From Malania oleifera (taxonomy: Eukaryota > Streptophyta > Magnoliopsida > Santalales > Ximeniaceae), in NCBI RefSeq assembly GCF_029873635.1, contig NC_080428.1, positions 61,553,957 to 61,617,956 of the forward strand: DNA of 64,000 bases, given 5' to 3'. The notes under the pieces were generated by a model. The model made no database searches. It worked only from the letters and a program-made list of their open reading frames with translations, and was not told where the DNA came from. Of this stretch, positions 1 through 12,300 are shown piece by piece; the stretch's first letter is position 1; each line of letters begins with the position of its first letter. A program made the translations under genes and the position numbers.

Positions 1-151
1 ATATTTTTTTGACTACAGAACATTATTAGAAACAAAAGCCTATTTACAGCTTAATATATAATTTGAAAAAACAAAGCAGTTTTCAGAAAATATGTAGCTC
101 TTGTGAGTTTAAAATTTAATTTTATTTTAGAAGTATAAATTGTGTATGATA

Positions 152-1068
152 CAACAAACAACAATAACAAACAACAACAACAACAAAATCAAGTCTTAGT
201 CCTACTAAGTGGGATCGGCTATATGAATCCTTTTTCGCAAATTTATGCGATTATGGATCATTTTTTTTTATAGATTCAAAGATATTAAATCCTTACTCAC
301 TATCTTCTCTCAAGTTATTTTAGGTCTACCCCTACCCCTTCTACTGCTTCCCACAGTAACTAAGTCACTCTTCCTTACAGGTGCACTATAAGGCCTACGT
401 TGTAAGTGACCATACCATTTGAGTCGTCCTTCCCTTATCTTATATTCTATAGGAGTTACACCTAACTTACCACGAATATGTTCATTCCTCAATTTATCTT
501 TTAATGTTATACCACTCATCCATCTAAGCATCCTCATCTTGGCAACTTTTACTTTTTGGATATTATGTTTCTTCGTCGTCCAACATTCTAATCCATATAG
601 CATAATTGGTCTTATAGCTGTCTTATAAAACTTCTCTTTCAATTTTAAGGGTATTCTACGATCACATAAAACACTTGAAGAACTTCTCCATTTTACCCAA
701 CCTGCTTTAACTCTATGCATTACATCATCTTCAATTTCTCCTTCAACTTGTATAATAGATCCAAGGTATCGAAATCTACAAGTGTTATTTATTTCTTCAT
801 CATCAAGTTTAACTTTGTCTCCAATATTCCTCCTATCATTACTAAAATTACATTTCATATATTCTGTTTTATTTCTACTTATCTTAAAGCCTCTACATTC
901 AAAAACTTCTCTCCATAATTCTAACTCAGCCTCTACTCCATCTCTAGTTTCGTCAATTAATATAATATCATCTGCAAACAACATACACCATGGAACCTCC
1001 TTTTGAATACTCTTAGTCAATTGGTCCATCACCAAAGCAAAAAGATAAGGACTCAAAGCAGATTCTTA
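152..1068 (-). mobile_element. RTE-type non-LTR retrotransposon, 5'-truncated (RTE-A)
   Basis: The minus strand encodes the C-terminal half of an RTE-clade reverse transcriptase. The 3' end is on the left and finishes in a (TTG)n-type tail, seen on the plus strand as CAACAACAACAACAA at about 165-185. The conserved 3' segment next to it (GGGATCGGCTATATGAATCC on the plus strand) recurs in two other copies in this window, at 17644-19294 and 22657-23524. The insert is flanked by a 9-bp direct repeat TGTATGATA at 143-151 and 1069-1077, which fits target-primed insertion with 5' truncation. Family assignment rests on the RT sequence and the tail; the boundaries rest on the duplication. Confidence 0.85.
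310..1056 (-). pseudogene. RTE reverse transcriptase fragment, C-terminal part
   Basis: An open frame of 248 codons covers the end of the RT palm and the thumb/C-terminal region. It starts just before SPYLFALVMDQLT and contains the catalytic FADD box (LFADDIILIDE), then [19 protein letters not shown] and LKWYGHLQRR, all typical of plant RTE elements. The frame ends in RGRGRPKIT followed by TGA, where related copies continue. The N-terminal endonuclease and most of the RT are missing because the insertion is 5'-truncated, so this is not a working gene. Confidence 0.85.
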
Positions 1069-2743
1069 TGTATGATAATATAAAAAATGATATTTTGTAA
1101 TCCAATAAGATAAATTTCTATATAAATTTATGTAAACAGTTGTAGATTCATAAAAATAAAATAATTGCATAAAAAAATCACTCTCGCAAGAGTTCTAGGG
1201 TAATATTTGGAGCTATCTGTATGGTTTTAGATAAAAAGCTTTTTATGTAATTCACACAACTTAAAGTCAGAGATTTGAATTCTATAATCTTATGCGAAAA
1301 GTAAGATAAACATTTTGAAAAATAGTGAAAAGATGTTTCTAATACTTTTTTTTATATAAATTTTAAAAATATTAAAAATAAGGTGGTTTCTTTATAATTA
1401 TTTGAAAACTAGTAATAAAAAATAAATCTATTTCCACAAGAAGATAATGTCAAAATTATTTATTGTTGTTCATAAATTTGACATATTTTTTCTTTTTTTC
1501 TTACTTTTCTTAATAACTAAATATGGATACGTAGTTTGTTGATATTTTTTTTTTTTCTCAAAAATTTTTTGAGTTCCAAATGCAACCTTTCTAAAAATGA
1601 AAAATTAGTCAAATATTTTTGCAATTTTTTGAAAATTTAAATAAAAAAAATTATTTTCCACAACAAATGGGCATTGACATTTTCTGGGGTTTCTCCTTTT
1701 TTGAATTCCTCATGGCAGATAAACTGATGAGATTATTTTGCTCATCAGGATACCTCGTAGGACAGACAAGGTGCTCATGGGCTTTTCTGAATATTAAGAT
1801 GATGGCAAGATTCACAGCACAGTCAAAAAATAAGTGATATCTGGTTTTAGGGTGAGCCTTGCACACCCATATTACCCAGTTCTTTCCCTAATTGAGTGGC
1901 GAGTTTGTAGAGTAGTGTATCTATTCACTGTGATGGTGATACCATCTGCACCATAGTAGCCTACCATGGGATGAACTTGGTTTGACATGGAATCAGTGTA
2001 GGCATGATTTGGCTGTGGCAAAAGCTTGGAATGAGAGAAAAATTTTGTGAACTACTCCCGAGACCAAGAACTCCTTTAGCCAAGTATGCGTATAGGCACA
2101 GAGCAAACCGATGAGAGACCTGGATCCCTGGAGTCCCATGAAAGCTTCACGTATCCCACAATTGAAGTACAAAGGCAACTACAATTTTTCCATCTCTTGT
2201 TTTAGAAACTAAGCTAAACTAAAAAACACCAAGCAGCAAAAATAAATAGAGGAGCCTTAATTTTGCCTCTCCAATTTAGTATGGAAGGCTTGTTGACGTC
2301 CACTTGGGGATACAATAACCCTTCCAATCGGCCGGTGCTCGCCGTTTGCGAGATAGGAATAACTTCAACTTAGTAACCTAGATAAATGATGCATAAATAG
2401 AGATCTAGGGTTGGAATGGGAATAACAAAGCAGTGATTGTAGTAAATAATAGAAATGAAAGAAAATAATCAAACTAGAATACTATGTTTGAAATGGAAAA
2501 TAATTCGATAAAAAAATCATTTGGGTGTCACAGGATATGACGATAAGACCAAATAATTAGAAGTGATTATGGAGTATCATAGAACACTAGAATCTCAACA
2601 TCAGAGACACAACAATTTATAAAAAAAAATATAGAGAGCAAATTTCTCTTTTTTGGAAAAATAGAAATACGTCTCGCCCAATTAAAATTTTCCAAATTTG
2701 GCTCCCTCAAAATGAAGGGGTCATGACTCACCTCATGTGTAAA
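1069..2743. other. AT-rich upstream flank, no gene seen
   Basis: No open frame here resembles a known protein and no splice-consistent exon was found. The short frames at 1619-1866, 1993-2178 and 2567-2755 have low-complexity, AT-driven translations. I see no terminal repeats or tails that would define a mobile element, although old decayed ones could be hidden. Confidence 0.4.
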
Positions 2744-3132
2744 AAATGATGGCACAAATACTTTAGTTAGAATAAATTTATAAATTTAAAAATTAATTTA
2801 AAAAGAGATTTTATCATTAAATTCATAAAATAAGAACATTTTCCTCTTTTGTAAAAAAAAATATAAGGAGTCCACTGTCATACTTATACATAAAATAAAT
2901 TAAAATATGATATGCTTTGGTCTACTTTACCATTGCTTAGAAAAAATGATTATATTTCATAAAAAAATGACCAATTAACTAACAAATGGGAAGAAAATGA
3001 TGGCACAAATACTTTAGTTAGAATAAATTTATAAATTTAAAAATTAATTTAAAAAGAGATTTTATCATTAAATTCATAAAATAAGAACATTTTCCTCTTT
3101 TGTAAAAAAGAATATAAGGAGTCCACTGTCAT
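2744..3132. repeat. 137-bp direct duplication, 251 bp apart, next to the LOL2-like promoter
   Basis: The block at 2744-2881 recurs almost unchanged at 2995-3132. Both begin AAAATGATGGCACAAATAC, pass through the same AT-rich sequence, and end ATAAGGAGTCCACTGTCA. Corresponding bases are exactly 251 bp apart. The second copy ends about 40 bp before the first in-gene ATG and about 155 bp before the coding start of the LOL2-like gene, so the duplication lies in its promoter or 5' leader region. Confidence 0.85.
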
Positions 3133-3249
3133 TTTCAACACCCCCCAAAAAAAAATCTAAAAATTAATCTTTATGCAGCAAGCAACGGCGTCATTTTGGT
3201 CGTCCTGCTCGTGCCCGCAGTCGCACAGCTTCAGAATTTCCCTCGGGCT

Positions 3250-3287
<38 letters not shown>
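3112..3287 (+). promoter_or_regulatory. Probable core promoter and 5' leader of the LOL2-like gene
   Basis: A TATA-like ATATAAGG sits at about 3112-3119 at the end of the duplicated block. The stretch from about 3170 onward is more GC-rich than its surroundings and runs into an (AG)n tract that touches the start codon. An ATG at 3173 opens a frame that overlaps the main start in the +1 frame and could act as an upstream ORF if transcription begins before it. The transcription start itself cannot be seen, so the promoter call is an inference. Confidence 0.35.
3254..3287 (+). repeat. (AG)17 microsatellite abutting the LOL2-like start codon
   Basis: An uninterrupted AG dinucleotide tract runs directly into the ATG at 3288. 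GA/CT tracts in 5' leaders are common in plant genes and bind BPC/GAGA-type factors; that role here is only inferred. A related (CT)n tract lies in intron 1 at 3673-3697. Confidence 0.9.
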
Positions 3288-3291
<4 letters not shown>

Positions 3292-3387
3292 GGAGCAAAG
3301 AACCGAGAGGAGGGGGAGAAGAAGAAGACGAAGAAGAAGGACCTCCACCTGGGTGGTCTTCCATTCCTCCCCCGCAGCCACATTCCG
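3288..3387 (+). CDS. LOL2: LOL2-like exon 1 (acidic N-terminus, GPPPGW)
   Basis: The ATG at 3288 follows an (AG)n leader and opens 33 codons rich in Glu, followed by GPPPGW and a Pro-rich end (PPPQPHS). The donor is CCG|GTCAGT at 3387/3388, leaving phase 1. The leftover G joins AA of exon 2 to make Glu directly before MAQMVCG. The frame continues open into the intron, so the exon end rests on the splice fit. Confidence 0.88.
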
Positions 3388-6300
3388 GTCAGTTTTTTTT
3401 TTTTTTCTCCTCATTTTCTACTCTATCTCTGACTCTCTCCCCTCACACACACACATATGGAAAATCCCTCTGATTTTTGATTAAACCATCTTCAATATTT
3501 CTTCCAACTTTATTTTTTCAATTTTCCCATGAATCAAAGTAGTGAATAGTGATTTTATACATTTTTTTTTTTGGTTAACTATGAATTTGTGGAAATTAGT
3601 TTGCTATAGGAAAATTAATTTTGGAAAGTGAAACTGGACTATCCAAGTGATCGGAAACCTATTATTGTTGCACTCTCTCTCTCTCTCTCTCTCTCTCAAT
3701 GTGAAACTGGTTGTCCGACTTTTCGAGGTGTGGTTCTATTGATTCGAGAATCGTGACCCAGAAAAAGGATAGCTCTATTGGATTAATTTTGGTTTTATAT
3801 TTGTCTTGTTGGTTCTTCAAACCATTCTTAACGACGACTTATAGCCTTTTGAACCTCATTGTTCTTTGTTTTTGTTTTTTTTTTCGCTTCTTTTGGGTTA
3901 GCAGCTGCTGGAAGTGTGTTGCCCAAAACAGAATCAATTCTGCTTTTGTTTGTTTGTTTGTATAATTTTAGTTAAATTTTGATGGGTTTCCTCGGATGTT
4001 TTCTAGGAATGTAATTTGATTCAGTTGTATGCCTTTAATTACCTCTGAATCATAATTCTCGACAGTGTTCAGGACGATATTGATTTACCAGTGAACTAAG
4101 CTAACATCTTAGCCAAATTAATGGCTAGGGCTGCCACAGTGGAGCTTTCTTATGGCAATGGCAGTGGTGTTGGGGTATCTGGAGGGAGATTGTTTCTTAT
4201 TTGCGTATCTTTTTAGGAGCAGTCACTGGAAAAATTACTATGAAATTTTCTTTTCCCTTCGCAGTGTCAGGCCACGGTAATTGGAGTTGATTTAACTGAT
4301 ACTTATTAGTGGTAGGAGGGGCTTTGATGAAAACAAATTATGAGTGTCAAGCTAAAACATAAATAGCATAACAGTTGGGGCAGAGAGAGGAAAAAAAAAA
4401 CCATGTGTGACACCTGGCAGCACTACAAATCAGCAGCTGCCACCTGGCAGTTCTGAAAAACCAGCAGCAGACGCTTAGTGCACAGCTGTCAGCATTGCAG
4501 GACCCCTGTTACGACCAGCTGCTATGGTCCTGCCATGTGCCCAGCTGCTGTCTTGACTTCCCCAGCCTGCAGAACAGCCTGAAAATGGAAAAGAATACCC
4601 CAAAACACTTGCTGAAAACCCTAGTTCTAGAGAGGGAGAGAAATAGAGAGATAACCCTACAGAAAATCAGGGAAATTCAGAGAAAATACAAGAAGTTCAC
4701 AGGGTAACTTAGACTAAGTTGAAGAAGCTGAAAATCAAGGTAGGTCTTAATTTTCATTTATTCACCTCTGGATTTTGAGTATTTAAAGGAAACAAGGCTA
4801 GACACTTGTATAAAAGTTAAATCTTAATAAGGAAGATTTAAGTTTATTATCCCCAATTACTTGATATGGTAGCATAATACATATATGTTTCTTTGGTTAT
4901 CATAATTGCATATCTTGTTTAGTTGGAAAATTTTCATGTGATAGATATTCCTCTTATAAGGATGATGGTTTTACTTGCTAAGTTGCTTTGGCAAAACTTG
5001 TGTATGCATATGTTGAATTGTTATTGCGTGAAATAGATGGCACCATGTGTTGTTGTGGCTATGATATTGTGGAATTTGAGCAAGTAGGGATTGTGTCTCC
5101 CTTGGGTGAAAGGCCCTAAACCTCCCGAGGTTATTTCCGTGTTAAGTGGTGGTTGGCGAAGCTGGCATTTGGCACTTGTTTGAGATAAAATGTGCACTAA
5201 GTTGGGACAACACTGCTATGTTGGGAAAAAAAAAAGTGTAAATGCATGCTATTTGAATGTTTTGCATTGGTCACTTGCGATGAATAGATTGCTTTGAATA
5301 AAGATTGTTGTTTTTGCACCTTGTGATCATGCATACATGTAAGAAATCATGCATTATCCTTATTTGAATAAGGGGGAGTTAAGAATGTCTACTGAGCTTG
5401 TGGTTGCTCACCCTATTACTTAATAATTTCAAGTTCAAACTGAAGGAGAGCTCCACTTATTAGGTTTTCCAAGATACTACCATTTTGACATGTATTATAG
5501 GTTGGCAGGAAGGCAATAAGGATACTAGGCATGTGTTCAATTTTGGGTCGTAATGTATGTAGATTAGGGAGTGAGAAAAATGTTGTGTGAAAAGTACAGC
5601 CCAATGTAAAGAGTTTGTTACTAAATGAAAACATTTTTAGTTGCTTATGGAATATATATATATATATATATGTTTTGTGTTTTCAACAAATGTTTACTCT
5701 TAATTGGCTTTTAACTTGGTTCCAAATGATGATTTGTAATACAAATTCTTGCCCCGGCCTAGTGACCCCATTGGATTTTAGATGGCGTCACAGCCGGTCA
5801 CGTGCCAAAAAAAACTAGGGATGTGACACAAAGTTCCCAAGATCTTGTTGCATTAAATAAGCAGGGACCTTGGTCAAATTTAATTACATTTCTTTGGTTA
5901 TTTTTGTGATGAGCATCTCTTTACAAATGGATTAATTTTGTTTTCCTTTAAAACCTCTCCCCTGAAAATGTTTTTCATTGAAGTAGTTGAGCCTTTTATG
6001 CTTGGCATTTGGCTCCTTTATTTAGGGCTTCTAATGAGAGCTTTATATGTGTGTGTATTTTTCGGGAATCAGGTACACCAGTAATCTTGGTTTGCTACTG
6101 TTTTAGCAGTGGACCTTTAGCGCCCTAATTTATGATTTTGTGATGAATTTTTTATTTACCAGAAAAGAGGTAGCTGCAGGAATTTAAAGACATCTCATTG
6201 ATTTGAATTTTTTGGTGTAACAGATTCAAATTTGGCCTTGTCATTTTGTTAGGAAAACATGTAGTGGGAAGATCTTATTTTGAAAGCAAGTGAGATGCAG

Positions 6301-9300
6301 TTTTCCCAGATTCTGCTAAGAAGCTTGAATTTGATTAATAAGTGAAATTATTGCAGATTTTATACATTAGAAAGCAATCACAAATTTTCCCTTTAGGCAG
6401 ATTTTTAATAATAATCTCTTTAGGTTCTTGATTGCATCAAAATCAATCTTTCCTTTTGGAGTAGTTTTCATTCCTGATTGTTTCTTAGCATTATCTCAGT
6501 TACTGTCTTGTAGAGATTTTCTTTTCTAGTGTTGCTTTTCTAGATCTTTGTTTTTCATACTTGATTTGGAGTAGCTGGTAGTCTCTGAAACCATGACTAC
6601 CATGTTCGTTTCAGCTCATTGTAAGAAGAAGAGAGTGTTTTTCTTTGACTGCCAATATAGAAGGAGAAAAGTTGAACTCCTAATTACCTTTTTTATCATG
6701 TGTGGTTATTATTTGCTTCTCAGTCGATTGTTCTCATACCAACATAAAAAATCACTTCTCTTTGCCCCTTGGTCATTTGTTTCTAGCTTATCGGAAGAAA
6801 AAAGAAATCTATTTTTCTATAATTCTGATTTTTTATTCTTATATAATTATTTCATTTTATTCTTTCATATTTGTTTTGCCTCTCCTAGGCAGGCTACTAC
6901 CCAATGACAACCACCCCAAAATAGGCAAAAAAAAATTTAAGCGATTTTTAGATGATTGTGGTGAATGCACCCATCAATTGATAGTGTTTGTCAGATTTTA
7001 TTATTATTAGTTTTTTTTTTTGGTGTTGTTATGTTATGTTTTGTTTTTTGGTTTGTTTGTTTATTTATTTATTTATTTTCAAATATTTGCTCACCCTATA
7101 AACTATGTAATTATGATGCAGAAATGGCTCAAATGGTTTGTGGCTCTTGCCATCATTTGCTTGCTTATCCACAAGGAGCCAAACATGTACAGTGCTCATG
7201 TTGTCACACAGTAAATGTCGTTCTGGAAGGTTTGTCACAAGTCATGCTTGCTTTTAAACAAATTTTTCCAATGATGAATTTTTTTTGTGGCATGAAATTT
7301 CTAGACATTATGGAAGCTTGGGTTATCAATAGGTTTTAATTGCATATTGAGATTCTTGAGGTTATCGTTGAAAGGTTTAAATGCTTTCCCTCCATATGTG
7401 TTTTGCCCTTTAGTAATCCAAGTCCCAACTCTGTGTGAAGCTGCAATATTAGTGAAAAGGTTACGAAATCTTTGAGGCTTCAAGATTTATCTGCTGGCTG
7501 AAATGGAATTTTACCCAGACATTGTAGTTTCTAGATCTACTGCCATATTATGCAAAATGATGTGGGCTGCCTCAATCTATCATATTTGGAAATATAGGAA
7601 TTCCTTCCTTTTTTTTTTTTCCTAATATTTTATCAAAAGCCTTTTATTATTGAAAATATAGTCCAGAAAATTGGTTTGATGTAGGATGTAGATGCTCTAG
7701 CTCCAAGGCCTTTGGTAGCCTTGCTCAAAGAAAATGCTAAGCACCTCTGATTGCTGTGTGGTAGTTACCTAAACAATGCAAAAGGGCTTCCACCTTATTC
7801 CATGATCCTCATGTGGGGACATGCTATGGAGATGACCATTCCAGAAGGTTATTTGTTGAAATCATTGGTTGGAATAGGGCTTTGGCCAGAGTTTAGTTAT
7901 GTTTTCACAGTGCATGCATGTCAAAATATTGTGTGAATGGCCGAATGGTTTGGCCTTGAGTTCTGTATATTATATATAGACTTTACAAGAATGCTATACA
8001 TGGAAAGTAAATAAGTTCTAGCATGATTCTTGCCCTATACATGTAAACTATAATTTGTCAAGCCCTATACATGTAAACTAAATATATGCAAACTGTGCAA
8101 AATAATGAATTGAGAAATAAGGAAATAATTTTGGGCTGAAGTGAGGAAAGAAATCTTTTGCTTTGCTGTTTGCTGTTCCGTTGACAGCCCCCCTCAAATT
8201 GCAGCTTGATCAACAAGCATCAATTTGCTACTTAGGAAGCAGTGTTGATGACGAGTGAGAGCCTTGGTGAAGATATCTGCAATTTGTAGTTTAGTGGAAA
8301 TATGTGGAAGAGTGATAACATGAGCTTCAAATGCTTCAAGGATAGAGTGACAATCGGCTTCAATATGCATTGTGCGTTCATTATAGATAGGATTGGCCGT
8401 GATCTGGATAGCACTCATATTATCGGCATGTAGAGGTGTAGGATCGGTTTCAAAAAAATCTAGCTTAGCAAGCAAACCTCGAAGCCAAATAATTTCAGAA
8501 CAAGCAAGAGACATCGCCCAGTATTTAGATTCCGTCGATTACTTAGAAACTCTGTCTTGCTTCTCTTCCAAGAGATCAATGCATCACCTAAGAACACACA
8601 CCAACCAGTGATGGGAGCAACGTGTATCTGCACAACCAGCCCAATCAGCATCGCTATAAGCAGCAAGGCAAGTAGAATTGTCTGCAAGGAAGAATAAACC
8701 ACGCGCAGAAGTAGCCTGAACATAGCATATGATCCTACGGACAGTAGCCAAATGAAGATGATGAGGAGTCTAAAGAAACTGGCTGACTTTTTTGGTACAG
8801 CAAAAGAAATGTCTTGTCTAGTAATGGTGAGATAGATAAGACTACCTACCAACTTCTGGTATAAACTGGGATCAGCAAGTAAGTCACCCTCCTTTTTACA
8901 AAGCTTGACATTTAATTCCATGGGAGTATGAACAAAAGTACCCTTCTAAAGGCCAACTGTGGCCACCAAGTCACTAGCATACTTATGTTGATTGAGTGAA
9001 ATACCAGAGGGACTATGATTCACCTCAAGACCAAGAAAATATGTGAGAGATCCAAGATCTTTCATATGAAAGGACTTTGAGAGATGAGTCTTGAGCTGAG
9101 TAAGTAAAGCAGAATCGGAACCAATAATCACAATATCTTCAACATAAACCAAAAGAACAACAATACCCATGTCTGATTTCTGAAGAAACGATGAAGTTTC
9201 ATACTTGCTCTGCTTGAATGAAAATTGTAATAAAGTGATGTGGAATTTATCAAACTAGGCCCTCGGAGCTTGTTTGAGACCATAAAGAGAGCAATGAAGC

Positions 9301-12300
9301 TTACACACATGTGAAGTCGAAGAGGGAAACAAGCCTGGGGGTGGCTTCATATAAATACACTCTTTAAGATCCTCGTGAAGAAAAACATTCTTGACATCCA
9401 TTTGATGTAGTGGCAATCACTGGAAGCAGCAATAGCTAGAATCGTACGAACAGTAGTCATCTTAGTCACATGAGCAAAGGTCTTTTCATAATTGACACCA
9501 TATTCTTGATTATTCCCAAGTGCAACAAGGTGACCTTGTAACGATCCAGACTTCCATCAGATCGGACCTTGATTGAGTAAACCCATTTACAACCCAGAGG
9601 AACAATGGTGGGAGGACAAGGCTCAATGTCCCAGGTGTGATTGGCCTCTAGAGCGGCAATTTCTTCCTGCATAGCTTGTCGCCAACAATCATGCTTGGCA
9701 GCGTGTGAGTAGGATGTGGGAATATCTAAATTGGACAATGCAACAGTAAGAGTTGCAACAGAATTGCCAGAACTTGAAGAGGGAAACCCATACCTATCTA
9801 GGGATACAGACACATGAGAAGAGTGACGTACCAAAGGCTCTAGAGGTGCTGCAACTGACTGAATCTAGAGCGTGGTAGGATTAGTTATTGGATGAGCTAC
9901 CTAAAGAGATTGTGGGCGGGAGCGTCGCGTATACACAATACCTGGTTTAAAACAAGAACTGACTTGATGAGGATATGAGAACTGCTCCAAATTTGCGTGG
10001 CATTTATTATTTGCATTCTTTGCCGAGGGGGGGGGGGTTCTAAAATAAGTCGTTTGCTGTGTTGGGGGAGAAATAGGCTTGCTTCGGTTCTGTGGGAGAT
10101 TTATTACATCTCTTTTATAGGATTGGGAAGGGTGGAGATGGTTTAGTCTTGTGGACTTGTGGCCTTTATGTAGTTTCCTGGGGAATTTTCATGGAAAGGA
10201 ATGCTTGTATCTTCTTAGTGAAGAGGAATTCTGGTACTTTGCTTTGGGAAAGGATTTAGAAATTGGTTTTTCTTTGGTCTTTTGCAATAGGCTGTTTTAA
10301 AAGAGTGCCTTTCTAAGACTTTTAGAGAGATTGGAAAGAGTTTTATTTTGGTTGTTTTCTAGTATTTTCTGGTTTCTTCTTTTCATAGGAGGATCTCTTA
10401 TTCTCCTCTATATAAATTCTTTCCTTTGCATTGAATATATCTTATTTTTCTATTAAGAAAAAGCTTACTCCATCTTGTAGATATTTTAAAAGAATTTTGA
10501 AACATAGGAAAGATGATATGTCTCTTCAGGACTTTGGTCGACCATTTTTGCATTAAGGACTATATGTCGGTATAAACTTGAGCCCAAAGTTCATGTGATG
10601 GAGGAAGGCCAGTCTTGCAAATCAAGCAAACTCACAAAGAAGAGTGCCAATTACTTCGCCAATGATCAAAGAAAGAAAAAGAAGAAAAAAGAAGAAGACT
10701 GCATGCTTACGTTGAACTTGGACAACATAAGCATTCAACGTAAGCATGCATGTGTATTTACCCTCACATGTGCTTGTGAAATATGATTATGGCATAGTTA
10801 CATACACAAGATGGCGATGCATTTTGTATATGTTAAACTGTACATGAAGCCATGACTATGAACATTCAAAATTGAGAGCCTCCTTGATTAAAAATCTGAA
10901 ATTTTGAAAGCAATCTCACAGGATCGCAAATTTTGAAAATTAATGGGCATAATTTATGTGTCTGCATGTATCTTGGGGCCAATTAATGGTATTAATTGTG
11001 ATGAAATTGATTGAATGTCATCATCATGTAAATTTGTTTTTGAATTGTAGTTGGGATGGGAATTCCATGATTGAAGGTCATACCCTTTTGGTGTGTCATT
11101 GGCTGTGATATTTTCAGTGAAGATAAAGAAAGCAAGTTGGGTATTGTACATATAAAGATTCAAGTACCCTATCAGTATTTAATTTTGGGTTGCATGATAT
11201 CCAATTATTTTGCTTTGTTATGGGGATAAATTGTGATAGGCATTTTAGTTCGGGATCCTTAGGGGACTACAATGACATGGGGATTATGATTTTGTACCTC
11301 TGAATTGATTTGACCATGAGAAAATTGGTTAGGATTGTAGTATGGGACTCTTGGGTAGGACTTCAATGACTTGGGTATTTTGGTTTGTACCCATGATTGA
11401 TTAGATAGAGACGAAAGTATGTTTATGACATGATTTTGTTTTGCACGCACAATGAAATATGTTCACTTATTATTTCCTCAGCTACTCAGCCTATGCAATT
11501 TTCTGCCATTAAAACATGATCTAGAACCAATTTTGGGATCTGGTGATGCAGGCTAGCATTAATAATTTGTAGCCACGATAGGATGTAGGAGAGAGAGAGG
11601 GCAGGGAAAAGGAAGGAGGAAGAAGAAGAGAGGGAGATATGAGGGGGGGAATCATATGTACACTTTCAAATTCAAATTCAACGGTGAACGTCTACATGGA
11701 TTTCACATGCTATTTATAAGAAAGCTTCTAACACATGAAATCACACATTTACCCCAAAAATTATATGCAACTCCAAACACATCCTTAGAATACATAAACA
11801 TTACAAACAAGCCCCAAATACACATACTCTTGTACTAATTAAACTAAATATACATATACACTAGTTAATTAAATGCAACGACCGTAGTCCAATACTTCTC
11901 CATCAATCTACAAGAAGGGTCAACCCATGGTCGATTTCTTGTCCTACATGAGTTGGGTTGAGTATTTTAGGGTTCATCATGCTATTATGAATGGAATTAA
12001 CACTAAAAGTAGAGCCTATAAAACCAACTGAGACCATTTTTGCTAACAATAGGACCCACTATGAAAAATGTGAGCACTCTAATAGAGCATGTTTGATGCT
12101 TATTTGGAATTTAATGGAAAAGTCCATAAGACATAGCGTGTTTGGAATAGAGAATATTTGGAAACTTTGAAGCACTTATTGATAAATTCTTAATATTTGA
12201 TAAAGTAGAAAGAAGAATATAAAATATTGTTGACTTCCACTAAGTTAGATGACATTAGTGCGGTGCATGAGCATATTGTGAAGCTTAGTAACTATTGTCG

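Larger units (their letters stand above)
10466..12069 (+). other. Intron 2 sequence with no gene
   Basis: Apart from a perfect inverted repeat at 10700-10750 and a weak tandem repeat at about 11250-11440, this part shows no coding or mobile-element signature. Short frames at 10595-10786, 10954-11163 and 11656-11838 are not recognisable. Confidence 0.45.

Noticed and set aside
3173-3484. 103-codon frame as the main protein of the first gene
   Set aside because: It runs through the AG repeat in another frame and into intron 1; the frame from 3288 gives the GPPPGW N-terminus and joins exon 2 in phase.
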